Source: Methanolobus vulcani (lineage in GTDB: Archaea > Halobacteriota > Methanosarcinia > Methanosarcinales > Methanosarcinaceae). From it: 64,000 bases of DNA. The notes beneath the pieces were generated by a model. It was not told the DNA's origin and made no database searches. It worked only from the letters and a program-made list of their open reading frames with translations. The position numbers and the translations under genes are program-made. The stretch lies in the NCBI RefSeq assembly GCF_006546655.1, contig NZ_VIAQ01000006.1, positions 124,001 to 188,000 on the forward strand, written 5' to 3'. Shown here one piece after another: positions 29,371-38,285 of the stretch; positions within the stretch are counted from its first letter, which is position 1; each line of letters starts with the position of its first letter.

Positions 29371-29660
29371 TCAAACAACCACCAGCTCATTCATCACATC
29401 ATCATGCACCATTGGGTGAAGTGCTTTTTCAGAAACAACATCAACTGGAACACCTAAAATTACTCTGAGATAATCAGAAAGACCCACAAGGTCAAAGGTG
29501 TGGCTCCACTTTCAAATCTCACAAGCACATCAACATCGCTCCCACTATGTTGCTCTCCACGGACTTAGGAACTAAAGATCCCGATTACTTCAGCTTTGAA
29601 CTGAGTTTTGATTTCGGAATTAATTTCTCGAATTGTACTTGTGATGTTGTCTTTATCCAT
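29371..29660 (-). pseudogene. Broken MNT-type nucleotidyltransferase (MntA-like)
   Basis: Reading the minus strand from ATG at 29660 gives MDKDNITSTIREINSE and then the nucleotidyltransferase core GIFSS-stop-VRGEQHSGSDVDVLVRFE. Intact relatives have GSYARGE..SDIDxLV, so codon 32 is now TAA (29565-29567). A one-base frameshift near 29492-29502 then separates the front from a clean tail: DLVGLSDYLRVILGVPVDVVSEKALHP, ending LVVV at 29371. The total of 290 bases is not a multiple of three. The family is the antitoxin half of HEPN/MNT pairs; no HEPN partner is visible nearby. Confidence 0.8.
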
Positions 29661-29824
29661 TAACGTCCACTATTTCTTGTATTACTCTTTAGTGAGTTAT
29701 ATTATGAAATGTCTTAATTGCCAACATGGCAATTAAATTTAAATAATACAGTAATTATCTTTATTTGTGGTTACATGTTAACTGACACCTACATGGACAG
29801 TAAAATTTGAATTATGGAGCAAAA

Positions 29825-30232
29825 ATGAACCTCAAACCACTATATTATCTGATAATACTGCTGATTATTCTATCCTTTTTTCCAGAAGTAGAACCTTTCT
29901 ACACGATCACTAATGCGGATCAATATACACAAGAAATTAATATCAGTATTTCAAGTTACAATGATGAATATTCATGGCAGGAATATTACGAACTTGAGCC
30001 AGGAGAAACAATAGAGGTTAAAAAACCTCTCAGTCTTGTAATTAAATGGCTTAATCCATTTAGAAAAGAAAATACATTCCACTCAGTATCGGAATACACA
30101 TATATCGTAACTTCAGGAGAATATGAATATTCCACGGATTTTGAACCAGGAATTTCAACCGGTATATCGTTAGAACTGCATAATAAAAGTATAGAGTTTC
30201 CAATAAAGATAATTGAAGTAAAATTTAGATGA
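29825..30232 (+). CDS. Small membrane-anchored protein, tandem copy 1
   Basis: A 135-residue protein with one N-terminal hydrophobic segment (LYYLIILLIILSFF) followed by an exported beta-rich domain starting EPFYTITNADQYTQE. No family is recognised. GGAG five bases upstream selects ATG at 29825 over the TTG at 29807. The next gene is a clear paralogue in the same orientation, sharing EPFYTITN, EYSWQ.YYE and IEVKKPL. The two arose by tandem duplication. Confidence 0.65.
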   Translation: MNLKPLYYLIILLIILSFFPEVEPFYTITNADQYTQEINISISSYNDEYSWQEYYELEPGETIEVKKPLSLVIKWLNPFRKENTFHSVSEYTYIVTSGEYEYSTDFEPGISTGISLELHNKSIEFPIKIIEVKFR

Positions 30233-30392
30233 TAATAAACATTTTTGGAAATCTTTAACTCACTTTTCTTTCCAGAATCAAATAAGGATAACATGACAAC
30301 AGATTAATTAAATTTTAGTATGACATTAAAATACAAGGTATATGGACTTTTAGCATTAAATCTGAGTTTTCACTCACATATGAGGTGATAAA

Positions 30393-30815
30393 TTGGACCG
30401 GAAGGAGAAAAAAATTGCTATTTTGTTTATTATTCTTCTTTTATTAAAAACCAGCTTTTTGTTTTTCCCATCAATCGAACCATTTTACACAATTACCAAC
30501 ACTGACCAATATGCACACGAAGTTACCACAAGCATTTCCAGTGAAAATGGAGAGTATTCATGGCAGAGATACTACGAAATAGGACCAGGAGATACAATAG
30601 AGGTTAAAAAACCCCTCAGACTTGTAGTTAAATGGGTCAACCCTTTTAGAGAAGCAGATATATTTTATTCGTCATCTGACTACGATTATTTTATAGCATC
30701 TAAAGGAAAAGAGCACTATATACACACTCAACCTGCAATTTCAACCTGTATGTTTTTTGAACTGCATACCGAAAGTGAAGAGTTTGAAATAGAGCATGTT
30801 GGAACACACCACTAA
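30393..30815 (+). CDS. Small membrane-anchored protein, tandem copy 2
   Basis: A 140-residue paralogue of the preceding gene: basic N-terminus, one hydrophobic segment (IAILFIILLLLK), then the same exported domain (EPFYTITNTDQYAHE, EYSWQRYYE, DTIEVKKPLRLVVKW). The start is TTG, fixed by GAGGTGAT four bases upstream. The C-terminal third differs most from copy 1. Function unknown; both copies are probably surface-exposed. Confidence 0.65.
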   Translation: MDRKEKKIAILFIILLLLKTSFLFFPSIEPFYTITNTDQYAHEVTTSISSENGEYSWQRYYEIGPGDTIEVKKPLRLVVKWVNPFREADIFYSSSDYDYFIASKGKEHYIHTQPAISTCMFFELHTESEEFEIEHVGTHH

Positions 30816-30968
30816 TCACATGAAAAATACTTTTTTATGCATACTCTTTTTTGAATTCAACAATAAGAAGTATTAAATAAAAACTCGATATCTTCTTATT
30901 AAATACAGCATCTGCCATCAGCATGGCAGAAACAAATAATCAAATGCAGTGAAAGGGACAAGTCATAC

Positions 30969-31790
30969 ATGCTTACAAAAAGGATCATACCATGTCTTGA
31001 CGTTACGCTTGATGAGGAAGGCGGAACCGTTGTCAAGGGAATAGAATTCGTAGACCTGAGAAAAGCAGGAGACCCTGTGGAACTTGCCAAGAGATATAAT
31101 GAACAGGGAGCCGATGAGCTTGTATTTCTTGATATCACCGCATCCCATGAAGGTAGAGGAACAATGGTTAAGGTCATCGAAAGGACTGCAAATGAAGTTT
31201 TCATTCCACTTACAGTAGGCGGCGGAATAAACTCCATCGAGGACATACGCCAGATTCTCAGGGCAGGCGCTGACAAGGTATCCATTAACACAGCAGCCGT
31301 AAAGAATCCAGACCTCATTAAAGAATCATCCGATATATTCGGAGCACAGTGCATTGTTACAGCAATCGACTGCAGACGCAACCTTGATGTTGAAAATAAT
31401 CCTAACAAGACCATCCTTGAGCTTGAGGACGGGACACCTGCATGGTATGAAGTGGTAATCTATGGCGGCAGGCAGCCAACAGGAATCGATGCTGTCCAGT
31501 GGGCAAAGAAGGTGGAGGAACTTGGTTCCGGAGAAATTCTCCTTACCAGTATGGACAAGGATGGGACATATGATGGTTTTGACATCCCGATCACAAGAAA
31601 GCTTTCAGAGGAGCTTGAAATCCCTATCATCGCATCCGGTGGAGTTGGCAATCCTGAGCACATGTACGAAGGTTTTACAAAAGGAAAAGCCGACGCAGCA
31701 CTTGCAGCAAGCATATTCCACTTCGGCGAATATACTGTAAATGATGTGAAAGAGTATCTGAAGGAAAAGAATATCCCTGTAAGGCTCTAA
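30969..31790 (+). CDS. hisF: Imidazole glycerol phosphate synthase subunit HisF
   Basis: Cyclase subunit that joins ammonia from HisH to PRFAR, forming imidazole glycerol phosphate and AICAR in histidine biosynthesis. The 273-residue TIM barrel has the catalytic Asp in IPCLDV near the N-terminus and the second Asp in TAIDCRR. Phosphate loops VGGGINS and ASGGVGN are present. MazG follows 33 bases later, likely in the same transcript. Its AICAR product feeds the purine pathway served by purH in this window. Confidence 0.97.
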   Translation: MLTKRIIPCLDVTLDEEGGTVVKGIEFVDLRKAGDPVELAKRYNEQGADELVFLDITASHEGRGTMVKVIERTANEVFIPLTVGGGINSIEDIRQILRAGADKVSINTAAVKNPDLIKESSDIFGAQCIVTAIDCRRNLDVENNPNKTILELEDGTPAWYEVVIYGGRQPTGIDAVQWAKKVEELGSGEILLTSMDKDGTYDGFDIPITRKLSEELEIPIIASGGVGNPEHMYEGFTKGKADAALAASIFHFGEYTVNDVKEYLKEKNIPVRL

Positions 31791-31823
31791 AATATTCCAG
31801 CTAAATTTTCAGGAGGCTAAGAC

Positions 31824-32111
31824 ATGGAAATCTCCGAGTTCCAGAAACGTATGTACGACCTTTACGCACACAACGACAGGAGAAGAGGTGCAGCCGCAAC
31901 AACGCTCTGGCTTGTGGAAGAAATAGGCGAACTTGCAGAAGCTATCCGCAGGGAAGATATGGAGAATATCAGGGAAGAGCTTGCAGACTGTTTTGCATGG
32001 ATAGGAGCGCTGGCAAACCTATATGATATTGACCTTGAAGCTGCGTTTCTGGAAAAATATCCAGATCATTGCCCTACATGCAAGCAAAATCCGTGCATCT
32101 GTACGGATTAA
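31824..32111 (+). CDS. MazG-type nucleotide pyrophosphohydrolase with Cys tail
   Basis: A 95-residue all-alpha NTP pyrophosphohydrolase of the short MazG type. The metal-binding helices read EEIGELAEAI and EELADCFAWI, with the EExxE/ExxD spacing. The C-terminus ends CPTCKQNPCICTD, four cysteines that could bind zinc; this tail is seen in archaeal members. GGAGG precedes the ATG. The position after hisF and the relation to HisE-type folds suggest nucleotide house-cleaning. Confidence 0.88.
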   Translation: MEISEFQKRMYDLYAHNDRRRGAAATTLWLVEEIGELAEAIRREDMENIREELADCFAWIGALANLYDIDLEAAFLEKYPDHCPTCKQNPCICTD

Positions 32112-32174
32112 ATTTTAAATTTTAATTAAACTTTTAGTTCAAATTCCACATTACACTTTTTTCACTAAATTTGT

Positions 32175-32184
32175 GTATATATAA
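32175..32184 (+). promoter_or_regulatory. Probable TATA box
   Basis: TATATATAAA sits about 55 bases before the start of the dual-anchor lipoprotein gene in an A/T-rich spacer, a good position for an archaeal TATA element. Confidence 0.5.
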
Positions 32185-32236
32185 AGTATTTAACAATGTA
32201 TAAATAGTATCCTCACCTCTATTTATCGGGGATATA

Positions 32237-33220
32237 ATGATACAGAAACGTTCAATTTATTCTTTCCTCATACTGCTTATTGTTCTGGTTTCGGCAACAT
32301 CCAGCGGATGTTTGCGTGACTTCGATGAACAGGAAAGCTCTTATTTGGGGATAAGGGACGTTGAGCTCTCGGCAGATAGTGTGAAAAGCACTTATGTCTG
32401 GCTCAATGTAACCACTTATGTAGAGAACATGGGTGCTGACAGCGACAGTAATGCAACCGTTGTCCTGAAAGTATTCAACAAAAATACCGGACTTCTTGAG
32501 AAGAAACAGGAAGAAAGGATAGGACCAATAGAACAATGGGAAACTAAGGCTGTCAGCCAGAGCATCAGTCTTCTGAAAAGTGAGGATTATCGCATCAGTA
32601 CAAGCATAATGGATGATGGAAAACTGAGTTTTGAGAGAAAAATGACACTTTCAGGACTCGATACTCTTCAGAGCGACATGCAGGATACCGGCATCCAAAT
32701 AGAAACTATTGATTTCCTGGTGCGTGAAACAAGCTCCAAGGGAGTGGTAATTCAGAATGATATTTACCTCAAGAATGAAGGACTTGAAACTTCTGAGGAT
32801 TATCGCATACTCATCAAGGCAAGGGAAATGGATGCGCGCCTTGTTGCAGATAAGGAATGGACAAGCTCCGGTGAGATAGAACCCGAAGAAACTGCCATCA
32901 GAAGTGTGAATTTAACGGTACCTGACGGCTATAACTATGTTGTAGAGATCAGTGTATGGGATGGAAACACCATCGTCAAGACAGACGAGGATTATGTACA
33001 GCTTAACCCGGAAAAAGTGATTGACAGGGACCAGCTTGTGCAGAATAAAAATATCAATACAGCCGACTTCCTGATGGAGCTAGATGAAGAGGACTACAAC
33101 TGGGAATATGATGATGTTACCGAAGATACTGTAGAAGAAGAAACACCAGGATTTACGTGTTCGTTTGCAGTAATTGGTTTTATCGCAGCACTATACATCG
33201 TGAGGAGGAGATTGCAATGA
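32237..33220 (+). CDS. Surface protein with lipobox and PGF-CTERM-like sorting signal
   Basis: A 327-residue exported protein. The N-terminus has a signal and lipobox (ATSSGC). The body holds two similar beta-sandwich units (about 40-145 and 150-260), each with an SEDYRI element, as in DUF7490-type proteins. The C-terminus has an acidic stretch, then TPGF, a hydrophobic helix and RRR: an archaeosortase-type PGF-CTERM signal. Two alternative lipid-anchoring signals on one protein is unusual. The stop overlaps the next gene (ATGA), so the pair is co-translated. Confidence 0.8.
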   Translation: MIQKRSIYSFLILLIVLVSATSSGCLRDFDEQESSYLGIRDVELSADSVKSTYVWLNVTTYVENMGADSDSNATVVLKVFNKNTGLLEKKQEERIGPIEQWETKAVSQSISLLKSEDYRISTSIMDDGKLSFERKMTLSGLDTLQSDMQDTGIQIETIDFLVRETSSKGVVIQNDIYLKNEGLETSEDYRILIKAREMDARLVADKEWTSSGEIEPEETAIRSVNLTVPDGYNYVVEISVWDGNTIVKTDEDYVQLNPEKVIDRDQLVQNKNINTADFLMELDEEDYNWEYDDVTEDTVEEETPGFTCSFAVIGFIAALYIVRRRLQ

Positions 33221-33519
33221 GTGAGGATAATGAAAATGTGGAACTGAAGGAAGAGAGGGAAAGCTTTGTTCCTAAAACAGCAAAAAAGGAGAAAAAAGAA
33301 AAAACAGCTGAAGAACATTTCAGGAATGGTATGCTTGCACTGGTAGGCATCATAATCGCCCTTGCAACACTTCAGTTGTATTTCTCAGTTAGCGAAATTA
33401 TCAGCACATGGTTTGAATACCAGTACAGACCGATATTCAGATCACTGTATTATCTGTTTGTTGTCCTCGCCGGAATTTTTGTGCTGAATAAGTTCTTCCT
33501 GAAAAAGGAAAAGAAATAA
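33217..33519 (+). CDS. Small two-TM membrane protein coupled to the surface protein
   Basis: A 100-residue protein: an acidic/basic cytoplasmic N-terminus (about 1-38, Lys/Glu-rich), two hydrophobic segments (about 40-62 and 75-94) and a Lys-rich tail. GGAGG lies 9 bases upstream, and the ATG overlaps the previous stop (ATGA), fixing the start at 33217. The tight coupling suggests it works with the surface protein, perhaps as a membrane partner. I recognise no family. Confidence 0.65.
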   Translation: MSEDNENVELKEERESFVPKTAKKEKKEKTAEEHFRNGMLALVGIIIALATLQLYFSVSEIISTWFEYQYRPIFRSLYYLFVVLAGIFVLNKFFLKKEKK

Positions 33520-33647
33520 TTTCTTTTCCTCTCCTTTTTATATTATCCTCAGTTTTCCGCTACTTCTACCCTCATTTATTGGTTAATTAAATTCAGCAAC
33601 AGTTCCTTATTCATTTAAAAGATATTAGATAACCAGAAGGAATGCTT

Positions 33648-34355
33648 ATGAAAAAATTGCCTGAATGGTATTACGATGAACTGATCCAAGTTGGAACGGA
33701 TTATGAAAGTGAAGATGAAGTCCTGAACTATGACAGGAAAATGGGAAGCATCCGCAACATTGCCGGAGAAGCTGAAACCATGTGCAAACTCATCGACATC
33801 CAGCCGGAGAATGAGATTCTGGAGATTGGGTGCGGGACCGGAGAGTTTTCCATTGAGCTTTCAAAGTATTGCAAAAAGGTAACGGCACTGGATATTTCAC
33901 AGAAGATGCTTGATTTCGCAGAGAAAAAAGCAAAATTCAGACAAAGAGAAAATATAAAGTTCATCAATGCAGGATTTCTGACATTTGATTCCGGTGAGAC
34001 AAAATATGATGCAGTTGTCACCCAGCTTGTATTGCATCATCTGCCTGATTTCTGGAAACTTATAGCTCTGAAAAACATCAACTCAATGCTAAAAGAGGGA
34101 GGGAAATTCTTCCTGAAAGATGTGGTTTTTTCATCAGAAATTCAGGATTTCGATGAATATTTCTCTCAGCTATTCCAGAATATGCCGACTGAAGCAGATG
34201 ATAAGGTTGTGGAAGCAATGAAACTTCACATCAAGGAAGAATACTCAACCTTTGACTGGACCATGAAAGGACTTATCGAACAGGCAGGTTTCAAAATTGA
34301 GGAATACGTACATAAAAAGGGTTTCATGGCAACCTACCTTTGCATAAAACAGTGA
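33648..34355 (+). CDS. Class I SAM-dependent methyltransferase
   Basis: A 235-residue methyltransferase of the Rossmann type. Motif I reads ILEIGCGTGEFSIEL, motif II is TALDISQKMLDFA, and the motif IV region is YDAVVTQLVLHHLPD. The start at 33648 is preferred because AGGA sits 6 bases before it, while the ATG at 33642 abuts the ribosome site. The substrate is unknown; UbiE-like enzymes have the same pattern. It is monocistronic. Confidence 0.88.
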   Translation: MKKLPEWYYDELIQVGTDYESEDEVLNYDRKMGSIRNIAGEAETMCKLIDIQPENEILEIGCGTGEFSIELSKYCKKVTALDISQKMLDFAEKKAKFRQRENIKFINAGFLTFDSGETKYDAVVTQLVLHHLPDFWKLIALKNINSMLKEGGKFFLKDVVFSSEIQDFDEYFSQLFQNMPTEADDKVVEAMKLHIKEEYSTFDWTMKGLIEQAGFKIEEYVHKKGFMATYLCIKQ

Positions 34356-34419
34356 GTCTTTTCTATTCTTGAAAGCAAGAGGGGCTTTTATATACTCTCA
34401 CCTCATCTGAGCGATTATC

Positions 34420-36900
34420 ATGCTTAAAACCCCCGAACTATTAGCTCCTGCCGGAAACATGGAATCACTGATAGCTGCCGTTGAAAACGGAGCAGATGCA
34501 GTGTACCTTGGAATAAAGGATTTCAGCGCCAGGGCATACGCAGGCAATTTCACCATAGAAGAATTCAGTGAAGCACTTGACTTCGCTCACCTGAGAGGTG
34601 TTAAGGTTTATGTCACCATGAACATACTCATCAAGGACAGTGAAATGGAAGAAGCACTTGAGCTCATGTGCACCCTTGATGAACTTGGAACTGATGCCAT
34701 CATTGTACAGGATATGGGACTTCTGGAACTTGCAAGGGAAAAAGTTCCATCACTCCCAATCCATGCAAGCACCCAAATGACGATACACAATACGGAAGCC
34801 GTGCAGGCCCTGAATGAGATGGGAGTTAAGAGAATTGTGCTTGCAAGAGAACTCTCACTTGAAGAGATTGCAAGGATAAAAACTGAAACGGGAGCAGAGA
34901 TTGAAGCTTTTGTTCATGGCGCACTTTGCATCTGTTATTCCGGCCAATGCCTCATGAGCAGTATGATAGGCGGTAGAAGCGGCAATCGCGGATATTGCGC
35001 CCAACCATGCCGTAAACAGTACAGATTACGAAGGGATGGAAAGGAAATCAAAACTGAAGGCAGCTACCTTCTGAGTCCTAAAGACCTGAATACATCTGAA
35101 ATATTACCTGAACTCATTAAAGCAGGAATAGATTCCTTCAAGATAGAGGGCAGAATGAAGCGTCCGGAATATGTTGCAGGCGTTGTAAGGATTTATCGCA
35201 ACCTCATTGACAGGTTTGCAGAAGACCCGGACAACTATTTTGTAACCGATGAAGAAAAGGAGAATCTTGAGCAGTTATTTAACCGCGAGTTCACTACCGG
35301 ATACTTCAAAGGCGATCCAGCTGGAGATCTGATGAGCCGTCAAAGACCGCACAATCAGGGGATTGTTGTTGGAAAGGTCAGCGGATTCAATAATAAGTTC
35401 AAAAGAATGGAGATCACACTAACCGGAGACCTTGAAGTCGGGGACGGTATAGGCTTTGAAGGCAGCAGGGATGCCGGTACTATTGTCAGAGGAATCTACA
35501 TTGGAAACAGACTTGAAAAGAAAGCTGGCAATAGGGATATCATAACAATCAATTTTGACCAGCCTCCTAAGAATGGAACCACCGTTTACAGGACACTTGA
35601 TGATTCCCTGATGAAAGAATTGCAGGCTTCCTACAGTTCTCCTTCACCAATACGCAAGGTACCGGTTTCCATAAAATTCAAAGCACTCATCGGTGAGAAG
35701 CTCGAACTCTCACTTTCTGATAACGAAAATAACATACCAACTGTTGTTTCTGACTACATTGTAGAGAAGTCGCAGAAAAGACCTACTACAGAAGATGATG
35801 TGAAAAAACAACTCGCAAAAACCGGAAATACTGTTTTTGAAGCTCAGAAAATTGAAGTTGATATGCCGGGTGATGCATTCATACCTATAAAAGAACTGAA
35901 TAATGCAAGAACCGAAGCAACCACTGAACTGGAAAAGATCAGAATCGAAAAGTTCAGAAGACCGGCACATGACAGGAGTTCTGAAATCCTGGAAGAAGAA
36001 ACAGAAATAGAAGTTGATACTGAAAGCGAGGAGAAGAAAATACTGCTTTCGGTTAGTGTCAATAGTTCGGAAAAGCTCAATTCCGCATTGAAAAGCGGAG
36101 CAGACCTTGTTTACATTGATGTTTCACTTAAAGAGCTTCAAACTCTTGAATGGAAAGTAATGACAGAGCTTGCAACTGAAAAGAAGATTCCACTCTATAT
36201 GCACACTCCAGTCATAACGAAAGACTCAGAATTCCAGAATGTGAAAGAAAAAATTAAGATTGCAAAAGAACTGGGATTTGAAGGAATCATTGCAGCGAAC
36301 CTTGGTGTTCTTGAAATTGCACGCAGTTACGGTCTGAAAATACTGACTGACAGTTCCATGAATGTGTTCAACAAACACAGCCTTCATGCACTTGAAGAAA
36401 AAGGTGCAAACGCGGTCACACTTTCAACTGAGATGAATCTTGGACAGATTACTGATATCGCAAAATATGGTGATTGCGAATATATTGCTCATGGACAGAT
36501 TCAGATAATGGAGTCGGAACACTGTCTTATAGGCGGTGTGCTCGGACAGAAAGATGAAAATGGTTTTAACTGTGGTTCCCAGTGCAAGAGTGGTAATTTT
36601 GAGATTATCGATGAAAAGGGATTTGAGTTCCCTATAAAAACTGATTCACAGTGCAGAACCCACGTATTCAATTCCAGAGAACTATGCCTGCTGGATGATA
36701 CCCCCCAGCTTATCAAAGCAGGGCTTTCCAGACTCAGGATAGATGCAAGGAACATGGATGATTACAACGTTGGCATGGTCACAAGGGCATACAGGGCAAA
36801 TATTGATGCTTACTACACTGGTGATACAAAACACATCTGGCAGGGAAGCGATGTTAGTGAATTCCACACCAGAGGGCACTATCACAGAGGTGTGCAATGA
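34420..36900 (+). CDS. U32 family protein with duplicated core (RlhA/TrhP-like)
   Basis: An 826-residue protein. The first U32 core (1-about 300) has LLAPAGNMESLIAAVENGADAVYLG-type start and the signature HGALCICYSGQC...RGYCAQPCR. A beta-rich linker (about 300-540) follows. A second, diverged core (about 545-826) repeats the layout, with AHGQIQIM.SEHC and CGSQCKSG. Bacterial U32 proteins hydroxylate 23S rRNA (RlhA) or tRNA (TrhP), so RNA modification is the best guess; the old peptidase label is probably wrong. ATGA overlap couples it to the next gene. Confidence 0.87.
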   Translation: MLKTPELLAPAGNMESLIAAVENGADAVYLGIKDFSARAYAGNFTIEEFSEALDFAHLRGVKVYVTMNILIKDSEMEEALELMCTLDELGTDAIIVQDMGLLELAREKVPSLPIHASTQMTIHNTEAVQALNEMGVKRIVLARELSLEEIARIKTETGAEIEAFVHGALCICYSGQCLMSSMIGGRSGNRGYCAQPCRKQYRLRRDGKEIKTEGSYLLSPKDLNTSEILPELIKAGIDSFKIEGRMKRPEYVAGVVRIYRNLIDRFAEDPDNYFVTDEEKENLEQLFNREFTTGYFKGDPAGDLMSRQRPHNQGIVVGKVSGFNNKFKRMEITLTGDLEVGDGIGFEGSRDAGTIVRGIYIGNRLEKKAGNRDIITINFDQPPKNGTTVYRTLDDSLMKELQASYSSPSPIRKVPVSIKFKALIGEKLELSLSDNENNIPTVVSDYIVEKSQKRPTTEDDVKKQLAKTGNTVFEAQKIEVDMPGDAFIPIKELNNARTEATTELEKIRIEKFRRPAHDRSSEILEEETEIEVDTESEEKKILLSVSVNSSEKLNSALKSGADLVYIDVSLKELQTLEWKVMTELATEKKIPLYMHTPVITKDSEFQNVKEKIKIAKELGFEGIIAANLGVLEIARSYGLKILTDSSMNVFNKHSLHALEEKGANAVTLSTEMNLGQITDIAKYGDCEYIAHGQIQIMESEHCLIGGVLGQKDENGFNCGSQCKSGNFEIIDEKGFEFPIKTDSQCRTHVFNSRELCLLDDTPQLIKAGLSRLRIDARNMDDYNVGMVTRAYRANIDAYYTGDTKHIWQGSDVSEFHTRGHYHRGVQ

Positions 36901-37316
36901 GAGTATTCCTTTCAGCTTCCATCAGGGGCGGCAGGCAGATGCTATCCACTTACATGGAGATGTGCAATTATCTTCAGGACAGCGGCCATGAAGTACTTAG
37001 CTGGCATGTGGCTGACCCTGAACTTGAAAAAACTGAATCATTGCTTTCCGAGGAAGATATATACATCAGGGATATGCAATTCCTTGAAAAAAGTGAGTGC
37101 ATGATAGCAGAGGTGAGTACACCATCAATTGGTGTTGGTTATGAGATCTGTAGCGCACTCCAGAGAGAAATTCCAGTCTTGTGCCTGAATGTTCCTGAAG
37201 CGAATGTTTCTGCGATGCTTCTTGGTGATAAGAGGATAATCTGCAAAGATTACCATGATATTGATGAAATGAAAGAATTCATCACTAAATTCCTGAATGA
37301 TGCTAACAAACACTAA
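36897..37316 (+). CDS. Nucleoside 2-deoxyribosyltransferase-like (DNPH1/Rcl type)
   Basis: A 139-residue protein of the deoxyribosyltransferase superfamily, closest by pattern to human DNPH1 (Rcl), which hydrolyses modified deoxynucleoside monophosphates. Motifs are FLSASIRGGR near the N-terminus, RDMQFLEKSECMIAEVS with the acidic catalytic region, and PSIGVGYEI. It begins inside the last codons of the U32 gene. A role in removing damaged or modified nucleotides is plausible. Confidence 0.82.
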   Translation: MRVFLSASIRGGRQMLSTYMEMCNYLQDSGHEVLSWHVADPELEKTESLLSEEDIYIRDMQFLEKSECMIAEVSTPSIGVGYEICSALQREIPVLCLNVPEANVSAMLLGDKRIICKDYHDIDEMKEFITKFLNDANKH

Positions 37317-37366
37317 TTTTTTAGTAATCATTAAATACTTATCGTAGTAATATAAAAGTGGTGATT

Positions 37367-37612
37367 ATGGCAATTGAAATAATAACTCTTATAGTGGCTA
37401 TAATAGTCGCTATCATCCTCTGGAAAGTGCTGAAGACCATAAAGAACATGGTAATTAACACAGTTCTGGGTCTTATCATACTGGTTGTTGCAAACCTTGT
37501 ACTTGGCCTCAATATAGCATACACATGGATAGTTATTTTAGTGTGCGCAATTGGGGGTATAGTAGGTGCACTTCTTATTATTGGGCTGAATTATCTTGGA
37601 ATCGCATTCTGA
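37367..37612 (+). CDS. BofA-like small membrane protein
   Basis: An 81-residue protein with three hydrophobic segments. The pattern KTIKNMVINTVLGLIILVVANLV resembles the BofA family (named for pro-sigmaK processing inhibition in Bacillus), whose archaeal members have no known role. GGTGAT just upstream supports ATG at 37367; a GTG at 37358 is less likely. The last 22 bases overlap the end of the convergent methyltransferase gene. Confidence 0.7.
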   Translation: MAIEIITLIVAIIVAIILWKVLKTIKNMVINTVLGLIILVVANLVLGLNIAYTWIVILVCAIGGIVGALLIIGLNYLGIAF

Positions 37613-38277
37613 AGACGTGCAATTACTCTTATCTGATGGCGCCTGTGTGGCTCGCCATGAAACTTTTTTTCTGACACAAGGTTTTTAATTTCCAGAATTT
37701 CAAATCCAGCGAGCAGTGATGCCAGTTCATCCTTAGTGAAATAGTGGTATATGATACCATTTTTTCTGATGAAGGTGTCTTTTTCCACAGACTCGCCACC
37801 GTATCTCATATCCTCAGTTCCGAAAACTTCCAGCACAAAAATCGCACGGTTTTTCATCACTCTTTTGATCTCAGAAATTGCCTGCTTTCTTTCATCTTCC
37901 AGAAGGTGCTGCAAAACTCCAAGACATAGAATTGCATCAAATGAGTTCTTAGAAAAAGGAATTGATGTTATACTTGAAACAATGCATTCAGCTCTTTTAT
38001 CACTTTCAACATTGCTTTTTTTAAGATATTCTCTGGCCCTTCTCACTGCGGTTGCCGAGACATCCGTACCGATAGTATTGTACTTACGGGAAAGCGGCAA
38101 GAGAAACCTGCCATTACCGCAGCCAAGATCAAGAATTAGTGAACTGGAAGAGATGAAACCCTCCAGCATCGATATCGACCTGGGACCACCCCAGGTCACA
38201 TGTTTGTATTCTTCATCCCAGGCAAGGAAATGAGATTTGCCCTGAAAGTCATTGCCTGGTAATGAATTGTTCGCCAT
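37591..38277 (-). CDS. Class I SAM-dependent methyltransferase (Trm9/UbiE-like)
   Basis: A 228-residue methyltransferase. Motif I is LILDLGCGNGRFLLPLS, with TIGTDVSATAVRRA and FDAILCLGVLQHL following. The N-terminal WDEEYKHVTWGGP block resembles enzymes acting on tRNA wobble uridines (Trm9) or small molecules; the target is uncertain. It starts 8 bases after the lysK stop, so it is translated from the same message. This adjacency is mildly suggestive of a tRNA role. Confidence 0.85.
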   Translation of the reverse strand: MANNSLPGNDFQGKSHFLAWDEEYKHVTWGGPRSISMLEGFISSSSLILDLGCGNGRFLLPLSRKYNTIGTDVSATAVRRAREYLKKSNVESDKRAECIVSSITSIPFSKNSFDAILCLGVLQHLLEDERKQAISEIKRVMKNRAIFVLEVFGTEDMRYGGESVEKDTFIRKNGIIYHYFTKDELASLLAGFEILEIKNLVSEKKFHGEPHRRHQIRVIARLQNAIPR

Positions 38278-38285
38278 GATCAGGA

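Noticed and set aside
29133-29390. Minus-strand frame as possible HEPN partner of the broken MNT gene
   Set aside because: The translation shows no HEPN motif (RxxxxH) and overlaps the end of a plus-strand gene.
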